Source of the DNA: Atribacteria bacterium SCGC AAA255-N14
GTDB lineage: Bacteria > Atribacterota > JS1 > SB-45 > 34-128
DNA length: 39,929 nucleotides
Assembly: GCA_000405345.1 (NCBI GenBank)
Contig: ASPC01000006.1
Coordinates: forward strand, 4,565-44,493
Direction: 5' to 3'
This document shows positions 8,551-16,320 of this stretch, piece by piece (within the stretch, counting starts at the first letter, position 1; each line of letters begins with the position of its first letter). A program made the position numbers and the translations under genes. The notes below the pieces were generated by a model. It was not told where the DNA came from, ran no database searches, and saw only the letters and a list, made by a program, of their open reading frames with translations.

Positions 8551-9405
8551 ATGAATCAATTTAAATATATTTCTCCTAAAACAAAAGAAGAAGTATTAGA
8601 AATTTTGAAACAAGAAAAATCAGAAGCTTGTATAGTAGCCGGATGCAGTAATGTACTACCTTATATAAAGGACAAGATAATATCCAAAAAATTGTTAGTG
8701 GATATTTCTGGTATTGAAGAATTAAATTATATTAAAAAAAGTGAAGGTAAGTTATGTATCGGGGCAGCTACAACAATTTCTGATTTAATTAATTCTAAAA
8801 TTATTAGAGAAGAATGTAATATATTATATCAAGCAGCCGAACAGTTTGCCGACCCGACAATAAGAAATAGTGCTACCATTGGAGGAAATTTAGCTGATGC
8901 TTCACCGGCCGCTGATGTTGCACCGCCCTTATTGGTTTTAGATGCAGTTTTAGAAGTAGAAAATATGGATGCAAAAAGAGAAATTTCCTTAAAAAATTTT
9001 TTTGTCGGTGTGAGAAAAACAGTTTTGCATGATGATGAAATGATTACCAGTATAAAGATTAAGAATGATTCTATAAACAAAAATGGATATTTTATTAAAT
9101 TAGGTTTAAGACAAGCTATGGCTATTTCTCTTGCCACAGTTGCGCTAATCTTAGAAGTAGAAAAAGATAAAGTCGCAGATGTACGTATTGCTATGGGTTC
9201 GATTGCCCCGACACCCCTTAGATTAATTAAGGTAGAAGGATTTTTAAAAAATAAGGAAATAAATGATGAATTGATTGAGGAAAGCATAAAAAAGGTAAGA
9301 GAAGAAGTGAAGCCTATCGGAGATGTGAGAGCTTCCGCAGAATATCGAAGATATGTTTCGGGAATTCTATTTAAACGGGCATTTGAAAAGCTAATAACCT
9401 ATTAG
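8551..9405 (+). CDS. Molybdenum hydroxylase FAD-binding subunit 2
   Basis: This is the flavin subunit of the second hydroxylase, 284 residues, with the same two-domain plan as the gene at 7010. The block ATIGGNLADASPAADVAPP is clear and the C-terminus carries GDVRASAEYRRY. The first FAD loop reads VAGCSNVLPYIKD, where most relatives have AGGTDLLP, so one glycine and the Thr-Asp pair are replaced. This could alter flavin contacts or cofactor choice. ATG 8551 is preceded by AAGGAGGGG. It opens the second set, whose order (FAD, Fe-S, Mo) differs from the first set, which argues against simple tandem duplication. Confidence 0.9.
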   Translation: MNQFKYISPKTKEEVLEILKQEKSEACIVAGCSNVLPYIKDKIISKKLLVDISGIEELNYIKKSEGKLCIGAATTISDLINSKIIREECNILYQAAEQFADPTIRNSATIGGNLADASPAADVAPPLLVLDAVLEVENMDAKREISLKNFFVGVRKTVLHDDEMITSIKIKNDSINKNGYFIKLGLRQAMAISLATVALILEVEKDKVADVRIAMGSIAPTPLRLIKVEGFLKNKEINDELIEESIKKVREEVKPIGDVRASAEYRRYVSGILFKRAFEKLITY

Positions 9406-9530
9406 TATCTCGTATCTCGTAAGAAAGATGGAAGATATAAAGTTTAAAGGGAAGGTAGGTTTATTGCGATACGACCCTACTAATTACTCATCACTAATTA
9501 CTTATTACTTACTCACTCATCACTTATCAA
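9406..9530 (+). repeat. Short-period repeat tract (TATCTCG and ATTACTTATCAC types)
   Basis: Directly after the stop at 9403-9405 the sequence repeats TATCTCG twice, then after a unique stretch runs into a degenerate 7-9 base periodic tract of ACTCATCACTAATTACTTAT type at about 9480-9528. A relative of the second part lies at 25435-25478. No coding potential is seen. The SD of the next gene (AAAGGAGG) follows the tract. Confidence 0.65.
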
Positions 9531-9544
9531 AAAGGAGGATTTAG

Positions 9545-10036
9545 ATGGAAGAATATAGAGTAGAATTAACTGTAAATGATGAAAAAATAAGTGCTGTCGC
9601 TAAACCTGAAGAATCCCTATTAAAATTTTTACGCCGAAATGGCTTTACAGAAGTAAAATGCGGATGTGAAAAAGGGGATTGCGGTACCTGTACAGTTATT
9701 ATGAATGGAAAGACTATTAAATCATGCATTACCTTAGCTATGCAAGCTAATGGTAAAGAAATATTAACCGCTAAAGGTTTAGAAAAAACAAAAATAGGTC
9801 AAAAATTACAGGAAAGTTTTGTTCGGCATGGGGCTGTGCAATGTGGTTTTTGCACTGCTGGTATGTTGATGGCAGCCAAAGGCTATTTAGATACAAATCC
9901 TGAACCCGATAAGGCAGAAATTAGAAAAGCAATATCGGGTAACTTATGCAGGTGTACAGGATATAAGAAGATTGTAGAAGCTATTTATGATGTCACAGCG
10001 GAGAATCATAGAGTGGAAGGTGATATTAATGTCTGA
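9545..10036 (+). CDS. Molybdenum hydroxylase [2Fe-2S] subunit 2
   Basis: This is the small iron-sulfur subunit of the second hydroxylase, 163 residues. The N-terminal plant-type ferredoxin domain has KCGCEKGDCGTC with a fourth Cys in IKSC. The C-terminal helical domain has QCGFC and CRCTGY, which bind the second [2Fe-2S] cluster next to the molybdopterin. The SD AAAGGAGG precedes ATG 9545. It is full length at its N-terminus, unlike the paralogue at 7931, which supports the view that the paralogue's start is damaged or mis-sequenced. It overlaps the next gene by 8 bases. Confidence 0.93.
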   Translation: MEEYRVELTVNDEKISAVAKPEESLLKFLRRNGFTEVKCGCEKGDCGTCTVIMNGKTIKSCITLAMQANGKEILTAKGLEKTKIGQKLQESFVRHGAVQCGFCTAGMLMAAKGYLDTNPEPDKAEIRKAISGNLCRCTGYKKIVEAIYDVTAENHRVEGDINV

Positions 10037-12335
10037 ATTTAAAGTTGTAGGGAAAGCGATTCCCAGACATGATGCTTGGGCAAAAGTAAGAGGAGAACTT
10101 AAATATGCAGACGATTTTACTTTACCGGGAATGCTATATGCCAAGGTTTGCCGCAGTGAATATCCGGCTGCAAAACTTATTTCAGTTGATATAAATAAGG
10201 CAAAATCATTAAAAGGAGTAAAAGCAGTTTTAACCGCTCGTGATGTTCCCCGTAATGAAACAGTAACTAAATTTGGTCAATCTACAGATGTTAAGGGAGG
10301 TTTTGAAGGCTTGTATAGGGTATTAGCAGAAGAAGGTAAGAAGATTAGATTTGTCGGAGAACCAATTGCCCTGGTAGCCGCAGAGACTGAAGAGATAGCA
10401 GAAAGAGCTTGTGATTTAATTGAAATTAAATATGAACTTCTTCCCGGAGTTTTTGACCCGGAAGAGGCCATGGAAGAAAACGCTTATTTAGTCGGAGAAA
10501 AAGATAGTAATATAGTAAACGAATTCGGTTGCCTCACTGGAGATATAGAAAAGGGTTTTGCTGAATCCGAAGTGATTATAGAAGATAGATTTGAAATTCC
10601 TTTTATTGACCATGCTTACTTAGAGCCGGAAGCCGGAATTTCCTGGTTAGATGATTATGGAACAATTAATATCAGGGTATGCAGCCAGGTTATTGAACAC
10701 TTTAGAGATGTAGCAGAAGTGCTTAATCTTCCCCATAATAAAGTTCGCTATATCGGTACTATGATAGGAGGAGGATTTGGGGGGAAAGAAGATATTACCG
10801 TAGAGTCTTTTATCGCTTTACTTACTTTGAAAACTAAAAGGCCGGTAAGATTAGTTTATACTCGAGAAGAATCTTTAATGGCTCATAGTAAAAAGCATGC
10901 TTTTATCGAGAAATATAAAATTGGAGCAAAAAAGAACGGAAAAATTATGGCTTTAGAAGCACACTATATTGGAAATGCCGGAGCTTATACTTACTTAACT
11001 CCCTGGGTAGGTTTATATGCTACAGTTAGTGCTACCGGTCCCTATAAAATTCCTAATGTAAAAATAAAAACTCAGATGGTTTTAACAAATAATGTTTTTG
11101 CCAGTGCTTTTAGAGGTTTTGGTTCTAATCAAGCCAATATTGGTTATGAAAGTATAATAGATGAATTAGCGAGAAAGCTAAATATGGATCCTTTGGAAAT
11201 CAGGAGAATAAATTGTATGCATACCGGAGACGCACTATCTACCACCGAGCAGGTGATAAAAACTTATGTAGCTCTGCCGGAAGCTGCAGAAAAAGCCTGG
11301 GCGGGTTTAGGAGAGCCCACTGTTTCTAAGGGGGAAAATATTAAAATTGGCCGGGGCTTAGCTATAGGGCAGATGAGTTATGGGAGAATGACTTTTCTAC
11401 GGGATTCTTCCCGCTGTTATGTAAAATTAGAAACCGACGGCAGTTTGATAGTAAGAAGCGGAATACCTGATTTAGGCGGAGGGCAGGCTTCTCTCCTATC
11501 CCAAATCGCGGCAAATGAATTGGGAGTTCCTATGGAAAAAGTAAAAGTTTATAATACAGATTCCATGTTAACACCTTTAGCCGGCACTACTACGGCTACC
11601 AGACAAACTTATATGTCAGGGAATGCCGCACTTAAAGCGGCAAGAGAAGTTAGAAATCGAATTTTAAATAAAGCAGCAGAGGTTTTAAATGTTAATCCTG
11701 ATAAATTAGATATTGTTTCTGAAAAAGTGGTAGTAAAATATGATGAATCAGAGTATTTGTCTTTAACGGAAGCGATCCAAGCTTGTAATGCGGCTGGGAT
11801 AGAATTATATTCGGAAGCTCAATTTAATGCACCCTTTACCGGAATACCTGATTTAACAAATATGAAAGGTATGACTTTTCCTGATTTTACCTTTGGAGCC
11901 CAAGCGGCAGAAGTAGCAGTGGATATAGAAACCGGACAGGTGAAAGTATTAAAAATTGTTAGTTGTTATGATGTAGGGAAAGCACTTAATCCGGCCTGTG
12001 TAGAGGGACAGATGGAGGGCGGTTCCATACAGGGAATGGGCTATGCTTTATCTGAAGATTACGCCTTGCAAAAGGGAATTCCCCAAACCCCTTCTTTGGC
12101 TGAATATCTTATTCCTACGGCTGTTGATTCTCCGGAAGTTAAAACTATTATAATTGAATCAGGCGGTGGTTTAGGACCTTACGGAGCCAAAGGCATAGGA
12201 GAACCTTCATTTAATAATATTGTACCGGCAATTTTAAACGCTATTTATGATGCTACCGGAGTAAGAATCAGGCGATTACCTGCGACCGCAGAAAGAATAA
12301 TTAGAGCTTTAAAAAAAGATTACTTTGAAAAATAA
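10029..12335 (+). CDS. Molybdenum hydroxylase large subunit 2 (xanthine dehydrogenase family)
   Basis: This is the molybdopterin-binding subunit of the second hydroxylase, about 768 residues, with all family motifs in canonical form: VVGKAIPRHDAWAKVRG at the N-terminus, GGGFGGK at 247-253, AFRGFG at 360-365, and GPYGAKGIGE with catalytic Glu725. ATG 10029 is preceded by GGAAGGTG and overlaps the Fe-S gene; the open frame extends upstream to 9987 but without homology. Substrate class (xanthine, hypoxanthine, nicotinate or other) cannot be fixed. The nearby YqeB/YqeC genes suggest a selenium-dependent hydroxylase. No in-frame TGA is seen, so any selenium would be a labile ligand and not selenocysteine. 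Confidence 0.92.
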   Translation: MSEFKVVGKAIPRHDAWAKVRGELKYADDFTLPGMLYAKVCRSEYPAAKLISVDINKAKSLKGVKAVLTARDVPRNETVTKFGQSTDVKGGFEGLYRVLAEEGKKIRFVGEPIALVAAETEEIAERACDLIEIKYELLPGVFDPEEAMEENAYLVGEKDSNIVNEFGCLTGDIEKGFAESEVIIEDRFEIPFIDHAYLEPEAGISWLDDYGTINIRVCSQVIEHFRDVAEVLNLPHNKVRYIGTMIGGGFGGKEDITVESFIALLTLKTKRPVRLVYTREESLMAHSKKHAFIEKYKIGAKKNGKIMALEAHYIGNAGAYTYLTPWVGLYATVSATGPYKIPNVKIKTQMVLTNNVFASAFRGFGSNQANIGYESIIDELARKLNMDPLEIRRINCMHTGDALSTTEQVIKTYVALPEAAEKAWAGLGEPTVSKGENIKIGRGLAIGQMSYGRMTFLRDSSRCYVKLETDGSLIVRSGIPDLGGGQASLLSQIAANELGVPMEKVKVYNTDSMLTPLAGTTTATRQTYMSGNAALKAAREVRNRILNKAAEVLNVNPDKLDIVSEKVVVKYDESEYLSLTEAIQACNAAGIELYSEAQFNAPFTGIPDLTNMKGMTFPDFTFGAQAAEVAVDIETGQVKVLKIVSCYDVGKALNPACVEGQMEGGSIQGMGYALSEDYALQKGIPQTPSLAEYLIPTAVDSPEVKTIIIESGGGLGPYGAKGIGEPSFNNIVPAILNAIYDATGVRIRRLPATAERIIRALKKDYFEK

Positions 12336-12375
12336 TAAAGTGAATTATTGTTCTAATTTATTATAAAGATAAATA

Positions 12376-12487
12376 ATGGCTGAAATTGACAACTGGATTA
12401 AGGAACAGCTGAAAAAATAGGCTACAAAAAAGAGCAGATTAAAGAAGGCTTGAGAAAGCCAGCTACCCTCTAGAGGAGATTTGGTAA
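12376..12487 (+). pseudogene. Decayed short ORF (helical WIKEQLKK-type segment)
   Basis: From ATG 12376 the sequence reads MAEIDNWIKEQLKK and then meets TAG. Adding one A to the A-run at about 12418 restores IGYKKEQIKEGLRK. One further A in the AAA at about 12456 restores ASYPLEEIW and a TAA at 12485-12487. The pattern (W-I-x-x-Q-L-K-K, G-Y, E-Q-I, YP-x-E-E-I) resembles the short helical N-terminal segment found ahead of some membrane proteins, which is a loose recognition only. Both defects are single-A losses in A-runs, like the one at 7934-7939. No ribosome binding site is visible. Confidence 0.45.
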
Positions 12488-12547
12488 CTTAAAGAAAAAT
12501 ATCTCCAGCCAGGATCATTAATATAAAATTTACCAGGATAGGTTAAG

Positions 12548-12575
12548 TTGACATAGGGTAATGTTTTAGTATAAA
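12548..12575 (+). promoter_or_regulatory. Sigma-70-type promoter for the AbiE-like pair
   Basis: A perfect TTGACA (12548-12553) is followed after 16 bp by TATAAA (12570-12575). It ends directly before an ATG at 12576, so transcription would start around 12582. The ATG at 12576 therefore cannot be used and 12588 is preferred; the transcript would be nearly leaderless. It gives the toxin-antitoxin pair its own promoter. Confidence 0.6.
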
Positions 12576-12587
12576 ATGATACCAATT

Positions 12588-13178
12588 ATGGAAACTATAT
12601 CTAAACAAAAAGCAATTCAAATTTTAATTCAAAAGAATATTAGCCTGCTGAATATTGGCACTGCCCAAAAAATCTTCTCCTTTCAGAACGAGAATAGTCT
12701 TTACAAATTTCTACAAAGATTAGAAAGGGCTGATATCTTAAAAAGGATTGTTAAAGGAAAATATTTATTTTCTTTTAAAGAAATTAATGATTATGAATTG
12801 GCTAACTTTTTACTTACGCCTTCGTACATTTCTTTAGAAAGCGCTCTCTCTTTTTATGGGATTTTAGCTCAATTTCCCTATACCATCACTTCGGTTACTC
12901 CTGCTAAGACCAAGAAGATTATCTACAATGAAAAGGAATTTGAGTTTGCCCATCTGAAAAGGGAGTACTTTTTTGGTTTTGTAAAGAAAGATAATTTTTT
13001 AATTGCCCTGCCGGAGAAGGCCCTATTAGATGAACTTTATTTTATTTCCAAAGGCCTGACAAGTGTATCCTTAGATGAATTGAATTTGTCCCTAATTAAC
13101 AAGAATAAGTTGAAAAAAATGATAAAATATTATAAGTTTTTACCTTTAAAAAATTTGGTGGAAAAATATGTTAAGTAA
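12588..13178 (+). CDS. AbiEi-type antitoxin / transcriptional regulator
   Basis: This protein of about 196 residues has an N-terminal winged-helix-like segment (roughly 1-65, including SLYKFLQRLERADILKRI and VKGKYLF), followed by the domain found in AbiEi antitoxins (FLLTPSYISLESALSFYGIL and later LPEKALLDELYF). It precedes and overlaps an AbiEii-like nucleotidyltransferase by 11 bp, the standard order of type IV AbiE systems. In these systems AbiEi represses the operon through its winged helix and counteracts the toxin. ATG 12588 is chosen because the promoter -10 box abuts the ATG at 12576. The pair interrupts an otherwise molybdenum-related gene series, which suggests it arrived by transfer. 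Confidence 0.85.
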   Translation: METISKQKAIQILIQKNISLLNIGTAQKIFSFQNENSLYKFLQRLERADILKRIVKGKYLFSFKEINDYELANFLLTPSYISLESALSFYGILAQFPYTITSVTPAKTKKIIYNEKEFEFAHLKREYFFGFVKKDNFLIALPEKALLDELYFISKGLTSVSLDELNLSLINKNKLKKMIKYYKFLPLKNLVEKYVK

Positions 13179-13938
13179 AGAACAGATACAAATTTTTTCC
13201 AAAGAATTGAAGATAGATTCATTTTCTATCTATCGAGAATATCTCCAGCTCCTATTTTTAAAATATTTTTATGAATTACCAAAAAGTAATCAGATTTATT
13301 TTAAAGGGGGGACTTCAATTAAGTTTTTATATGGGTCTTTTAGGTTTTCTGAAGATCTGGATTTTAGTAGTATTTTAAGTGAAGAGGAGATTCATACTTT
13401 AATTCAAAAAGCAATAAAAAATCTTTCCAGAGAACTGCCGGTATATTTTAAAAAAGAAGAGTCTATTGCCGCTTCTTTTACCGGGAGAATATTTCAAGAA
13501 ATATCGGATTTTAGCTTTCCCTTAACGGTTAGATTAGATATTTCTTTAAGAGAAAAACCGATTTATATTGAAAATAATTATATTGAAACTACTTTTCCTA
13601 TTTCTCCCTATCCTTTAGTGGTGCATTTAGCAGCCAAAGAGATTTTAGCCGAAAAAGTTAGAGCTCTAATAATTAGAGGGAAGGGAAGGGACCTTTTTGA
13701 TATCTGGTTTTTATTAAGTAAAAAGATAGAGATTGACCGAAATTTGGTTAATTTAAAGATGTCTTTATATAATAGAAAGACTAATCTTAAAGAAATTATG
13801 ACTATTATCAAAGAAATGCCAGATCAGGAAATTAAAAAAGATTTGACCAAATTTTTACCCTTAAATCAAAGGGCAACCGTTGAGAAAGTAAAATTCTGGT
13901 TGATTGAAAAATTAGAGAAATATATGCTAAAAAGATAA
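13168..13938 (+). CDS. AbiEii-type nucleotidyltransferase toxin
   Basis: This 256-residue protein is of the AbiEii/MenT-like nucleotidyltransferase superfamily. The catalytic motif is visible as FKGGTSIKFLYG followed by FSEDLDFS, i.e. G-[GS]-T/S and D-x-D. The later AEKVRALIIRGKGRDLFDIW block, with a conserved Lys-Arg set, is typical of AbiEii. It overlaps the antitoxin gene, with ATG 13168 inside the antitoxin 3' end. Family members act as bacteriostatic toxins or abortive-infection factors by transferring nucleotides to tRNA or other targets. The catalytic residues look intact, so the toxin is presumably functional. Confidence 0.87.
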   Translation: MLSKEQIQIFSKELKIDSFSIYREYLQLLFLKYFYELPKSNQIYFKGGTSIKFLYGSFRFSEDLDFSSILSEEEIHTLIQKAIKNLSRELPVYFKKEESIAASFTGRIFQEISDFSFPLTVRLDISLREKPIYIENNYIETTFPISPYPLVVHLAAKEILAEKVRALIIRGKGRDLFDIWFLLSKKIEIDRNLVNLKMSLYNRKTNLKEIMTIIKEMPDQEIKKDLTKFLPLNQRATVEKVKFWLIEKLEKYMLKR

Positions 13939-14002
13939 ACTTTGAAGGTTAGTCCTTAAGAAAGTGTTTCTAATAATTTTATGTTTGTGGGGTACAAAAC
14001 AA

Positions 14003-14815
14003 GTGCAAATTTATGAGGCTTTAAATTTAAAAGAGAGAGCTTTTATATCTCTTGTAGGTGCAGGTGGGAAGAGCACTCTTTTCAATCGATTGGCTAATGA
14101 GCTGGCACATAAAAATAAACGGATGATTCTAACCACTACAACTAAAATGTTTAGCTGGCAGTTAGCTCCTTTTGTAAAAAAGGGCCGATTAATTGAAGGC
14201 CGCAATGAAGAGTCTGTTCGGGAATCTATTAAAAAATATTTTTCTCTTGAAAGTAAAGGAGGTAGATTAGCAGTCATAGAAGAGAAAGTAGAGGATAATA
14301 ATGGAGAAGAAAAATTATCCGGTCCGCCTCCTGATTGGTTGGTTAGGTGGTGGGAGGAAAGAATAGCAGATTATTTTTTGGTAGAAGCTGATGGGGCAGC
14401 AGGAAGACCGGTAAAAGCACCTGCTTCTCACGAGCCGGTAATTCCTTTATCGACTACAGATTTAGTCGGAGTAATTGGTATAGATGCTCTGGGTCTTTCT
14501 TTGCAGGAAGAAAATGTTTTCCGTTCTGAAATTTTTTCCCGACTAACCGGATTAAACTTAGGAGAAAAGATTGGTATAGAAGCCTTAGCCTTTTTAATTT
14601 GCCATCCCCAAGGTTTGTTTAAGGAGGCTCCTCCAGACTGCCGCCGTCATCTTTTTATTAATAAAGCAGAAGATCCCGAAGACCTAAAGATGGCCGAAGA
14701 ATTAACCTTTCAGGTTTTAAAGATTTCTCCCCGGGGGATCAGTGATATAATTATAGGAGCTGCTGGTCAGAAGGAAGTGGTAGCTGAGGTAATCAGGGAG
14801 GTAAAAACGCCATGA
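14003..14815 (+). CDS. yqeC: YqeC, selenium-dependent hydroxylase accessory protein
   Basis: This P-loop protein of about 270 residues has Walker A GAGGKST at residues 19-25 and a TTTTKMF segment after it, as in YqeC (EF2562-like) proteins. It is a genome-context marker for selenium-dependent molybdenum hydroxylases; the biochemical role is not established. I prefer GTG 14003 (MQIYEALNLKERAFISLVG), the usual N-terminus, with a GGGG stretch about ten bases upstream. The frame is also open from a GTG at 13964, which would add 13 hydrophobic residues. The stop overlaps the next gene (ATGA at 14812-14815), so YqeC, MocA and YqeB form a tightly coupled operon. Confidence 0.88.
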   Translation: MQIYEALNLKERAFISLVGAGGKSTLFNRLANELAHKNKRMILTTTTKMFSWQLAPFVKKGRLIEGRNEESVRESIKKYFSLESKGGRLAVIEEKVEDNNGEEKLSGPPPDWLVRWWEERIADYFLVEADGAAGRPVKAPASHEPVIPLSTTDLVGVIGIDALGLSLQEENVFRSEIFSRLTGLNLGEKIGIEALAFLICHPQGLFKEAPPDCRRHLFINKAEDPEDLKMAEELTFQVLKISPRGISDIIIGAAGQKEVVAEVIREVKTP

Positions 14816-15426
14816 TTTACGGAATAATTTTAGCTGCCGGGGAAGGCAAAAGGATGGGGAAAGTAAAACTCACTCTTCCTCTGGGTGATAGGCAGCTGAT
14901 AGAATGGGTGTTGCAAGCAGTAAAGCTAACTCCCCTGGATAAATATTTTTTAGTGGTTCGCCCCGAAGATAAGGATATTATTAAGATAGGTAAAGCTTGG
15001 GGAGCCGAAATCGTTCTTAATCCTGATTTCCGTAAAGGGATGAGTACTTCAATTAAGAAGGCTTTGCTAAAAATAAACACTCAAGAAGCGGAAGGATTTT
15101 TTCTTATTTTAGGAGATCAACCTTTAATTACTTCTAAAATTATAAATAAATTAATAAAATCTTTTTCTTCTGGTAAAAGAGAGATAGTCGTACCTTATTT
15201 TAAGGATAAGCGAGGGAATCCCGTTCTTTTTGATATTTGTTGGAAAGATGAATTAATGGCCGTAACTGGTGATGTGGGAGGGAGAGTTTTAATTAAAGCC
15301 CATCCTGAAAAGGTAAAAAGAGTAAATGTTTCAGATGAAACAATTTTGTTTGACATTGATCAAGAAAAAGATTATTTAAAAGCCCAGACGTATTTAAAAT
15401 TACTGCAAAATAGAAGGGAAAATTGA
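14812..15426 (+). CDS. mocA: Molybdenum cofactor cytidylyltransferase (MocA family)
   Basis: This MobA-like NTP transferase of 204 residues has the nucleotide-binding loop LAAGEGKRMGKVKL at 7-20 and the metal-binding LGDQPLI segment near residue 100. MocA converts Mo-molybdopterin and CTP to the cytosine dinucleotide form used by xanthine-dehydrogenase-family enzymes, matching the two hydroxylases upstream. It overlaps yqeC (4 bp) and yqeB (4 bp). A MobA role (GMP transfer) is less likely because of the neighbours, and the sequence alone does not decide it. Confidence 0.87.
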   Translation: MIYGIILAAGEGKRMGKVKLTLPLGDRQLIEWVLQAVKLTPLDKYFLVVRPEDKDIIKIGKAWGAEIVLNPDFRKGMSTSIKKALLKINTQEAEGFFLILGDQPLITSKIINKLIKSFSSGKREIVVPYFKDKRGNPVLFDICWKDELMAVTGDVGGRVLIKAHPEKVKRVNVSDETILFDIDQEKDYLKAQTYLKLLQNRREN

Positions 15427-16226
15427 AATTGAACAATATATTGGTGTTGATTCGCGGAGGGGGAGATTTAGCTACAGGAGTAGCAGTAAGGCTTTTTCGA
15501 GCTGGATTTTCCGTGATGATTTTAGAAGTAGATCATCCTACGGTTATCCGTCTCCCTGTTTCGTTTGCCCAAACAGTTTATGAAGGCAAGGCTGTTGTAG
15601 AAGAGATAGAAGCAGTTTTGGTTTCTTCCTGGGAAAAGGTGGAAGACATTATTAAAAAAGGGAAAATTCCGGTTTTAATAGATCCGAAAGGAAATTGTAT
15701 TGAAAAACTTTCTCCCACCGTTATGGTAGATGCTATTTTGGCAAAACGTAACTTAGGGACAAGAATAGACCAGGCACCATTGGTTATTGGTTTAGGCCCG
15801 GGTTTTACCGCAGGGGAAGATGTTGATGTGGTGATAGAAACTATGCGGGGACATAACCTGGGGAGAGTTTACTATCAGGGGCAGGCTGCACCGGATACCG
15901 GTGTGCCCGGAGAAGTAGGAGGAGAATCAAAGAGAAGATTATTACGAGCTCCAGCTGAAGGTGAAATTATTCCCTTACATAAAATAGGGGATTTACTTCG
16001 GGCGGGAGAGGTGATTGCAGAGGTTGAGGGAACTCCTTTAAAAGCCGAGATATCAGGAGTTCTGCGAGGGTTAATTTACCCTGAAAGTCAGGTAACCAAA
16101 GGGATGAAGGTTGGAGATATTGATCCTCGAGGGATAAGAAAATACTGCTTTACTGTTTCTGATAAAGCCCGTTCTATAGGGGGAGCAGTTTTAGAGGCCG
16201 TCTGTGCTTATTTGAATAAAAAATAA
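15423..16226 (+). CDS. yqeB: YqeB, selenium-dependent molybdenum hydroxylase maturation protein
   Basis: This is a 267-residue YqeB (EF2563) family protein. The N-terminal Rossmann-like motif IRGGGDLATGVAVRLF is diagnostic, and ETMRGHNLGRVYYQGQAAPDTG-type sequence follows mid-protein. The family co-occurs with SelD and molybdenum hydroxylases and is thought to act in providing the labile selenium ligand; the exact step is inferred from comparative genomics. TTG 15423 is the likely start, overlapping the mocA stop and preceded by GAAGGG. No selD is in the window, so selenium use would need support from elsewhere in the genome. Confidence 0.9.
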   Translation: MKLNNILVLIRGGGDLATGVAVRLFRAGFSVMILEVDHPTVIRLPVSFAQTVYEGKAVVEEIEAVLVSSWEKVEDIIKKGKIPVLIDPKGNCIEKLSPTVMVDAILAKRNLGTRIDQAPLVIGLGPGFTAGEDVDVVIETMRGHNLGRVYYQGQAAPDTGVPGEVGGESKRRLLRAPAEGEIIPLHKIGDLLRAGEVIAEVEGTPLKAEISGVLRGLIYPESQVTKGMKVGDIDPRGIRKYCFTVSDKARSIGGAVLEAVCAYLNKK

Positions 16227-16249
16227 TAAAGAAAAATTTTTTTACATTC

Positions 16250-16273
16250 CGTTATATTTATATTAGAATAACG
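16250..16273 (+). promoter_or_regulatory. ModE-type operator upstream of xdhC-like gene
   Basis: CGTTAT at 16250-16255 and ATAACG at 16268-16273 form an inverted repeat with a 12-base spacer, 24 bp in total. The left arm continues CGTTATAT, matching in spacing and arms the ModE-binding box of E. coli modA. A ModE-type DNA-binding protein is encoded about 950 bp downstream. It lies 47 bp before the XdhC-family start. The match was made by eye. Confidence 0.65.
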
Positions 16274-16320
16274 ATTAGAGCATAAGATGAAATTTTATCA
16301 AAAAGGGGGAGAGGGGAGAG

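Noticed and set aside
8829..9287. A 152-codon open frame on the minus strand opposite the second FAD subunit
   Set aside because: It lies wholly within a clear conserved gene on the plus strand, has low-complexity Ser/Phe-rich composition and no ribosome binding site.
10029..12335. Selenocysteine in the hydroxylase subunits
   Set aside because: No in-frame TGA codon is present in either large subunit. Selenium in this enzyme class is a labile non-protein ligand.
12576..12587. ATG 12576 as the start of the AbiEi-like protein
   Set aside because: It directly abuts the -10 box, so the mRNA would start downstream of it. ATG 12588 is in the same frame.
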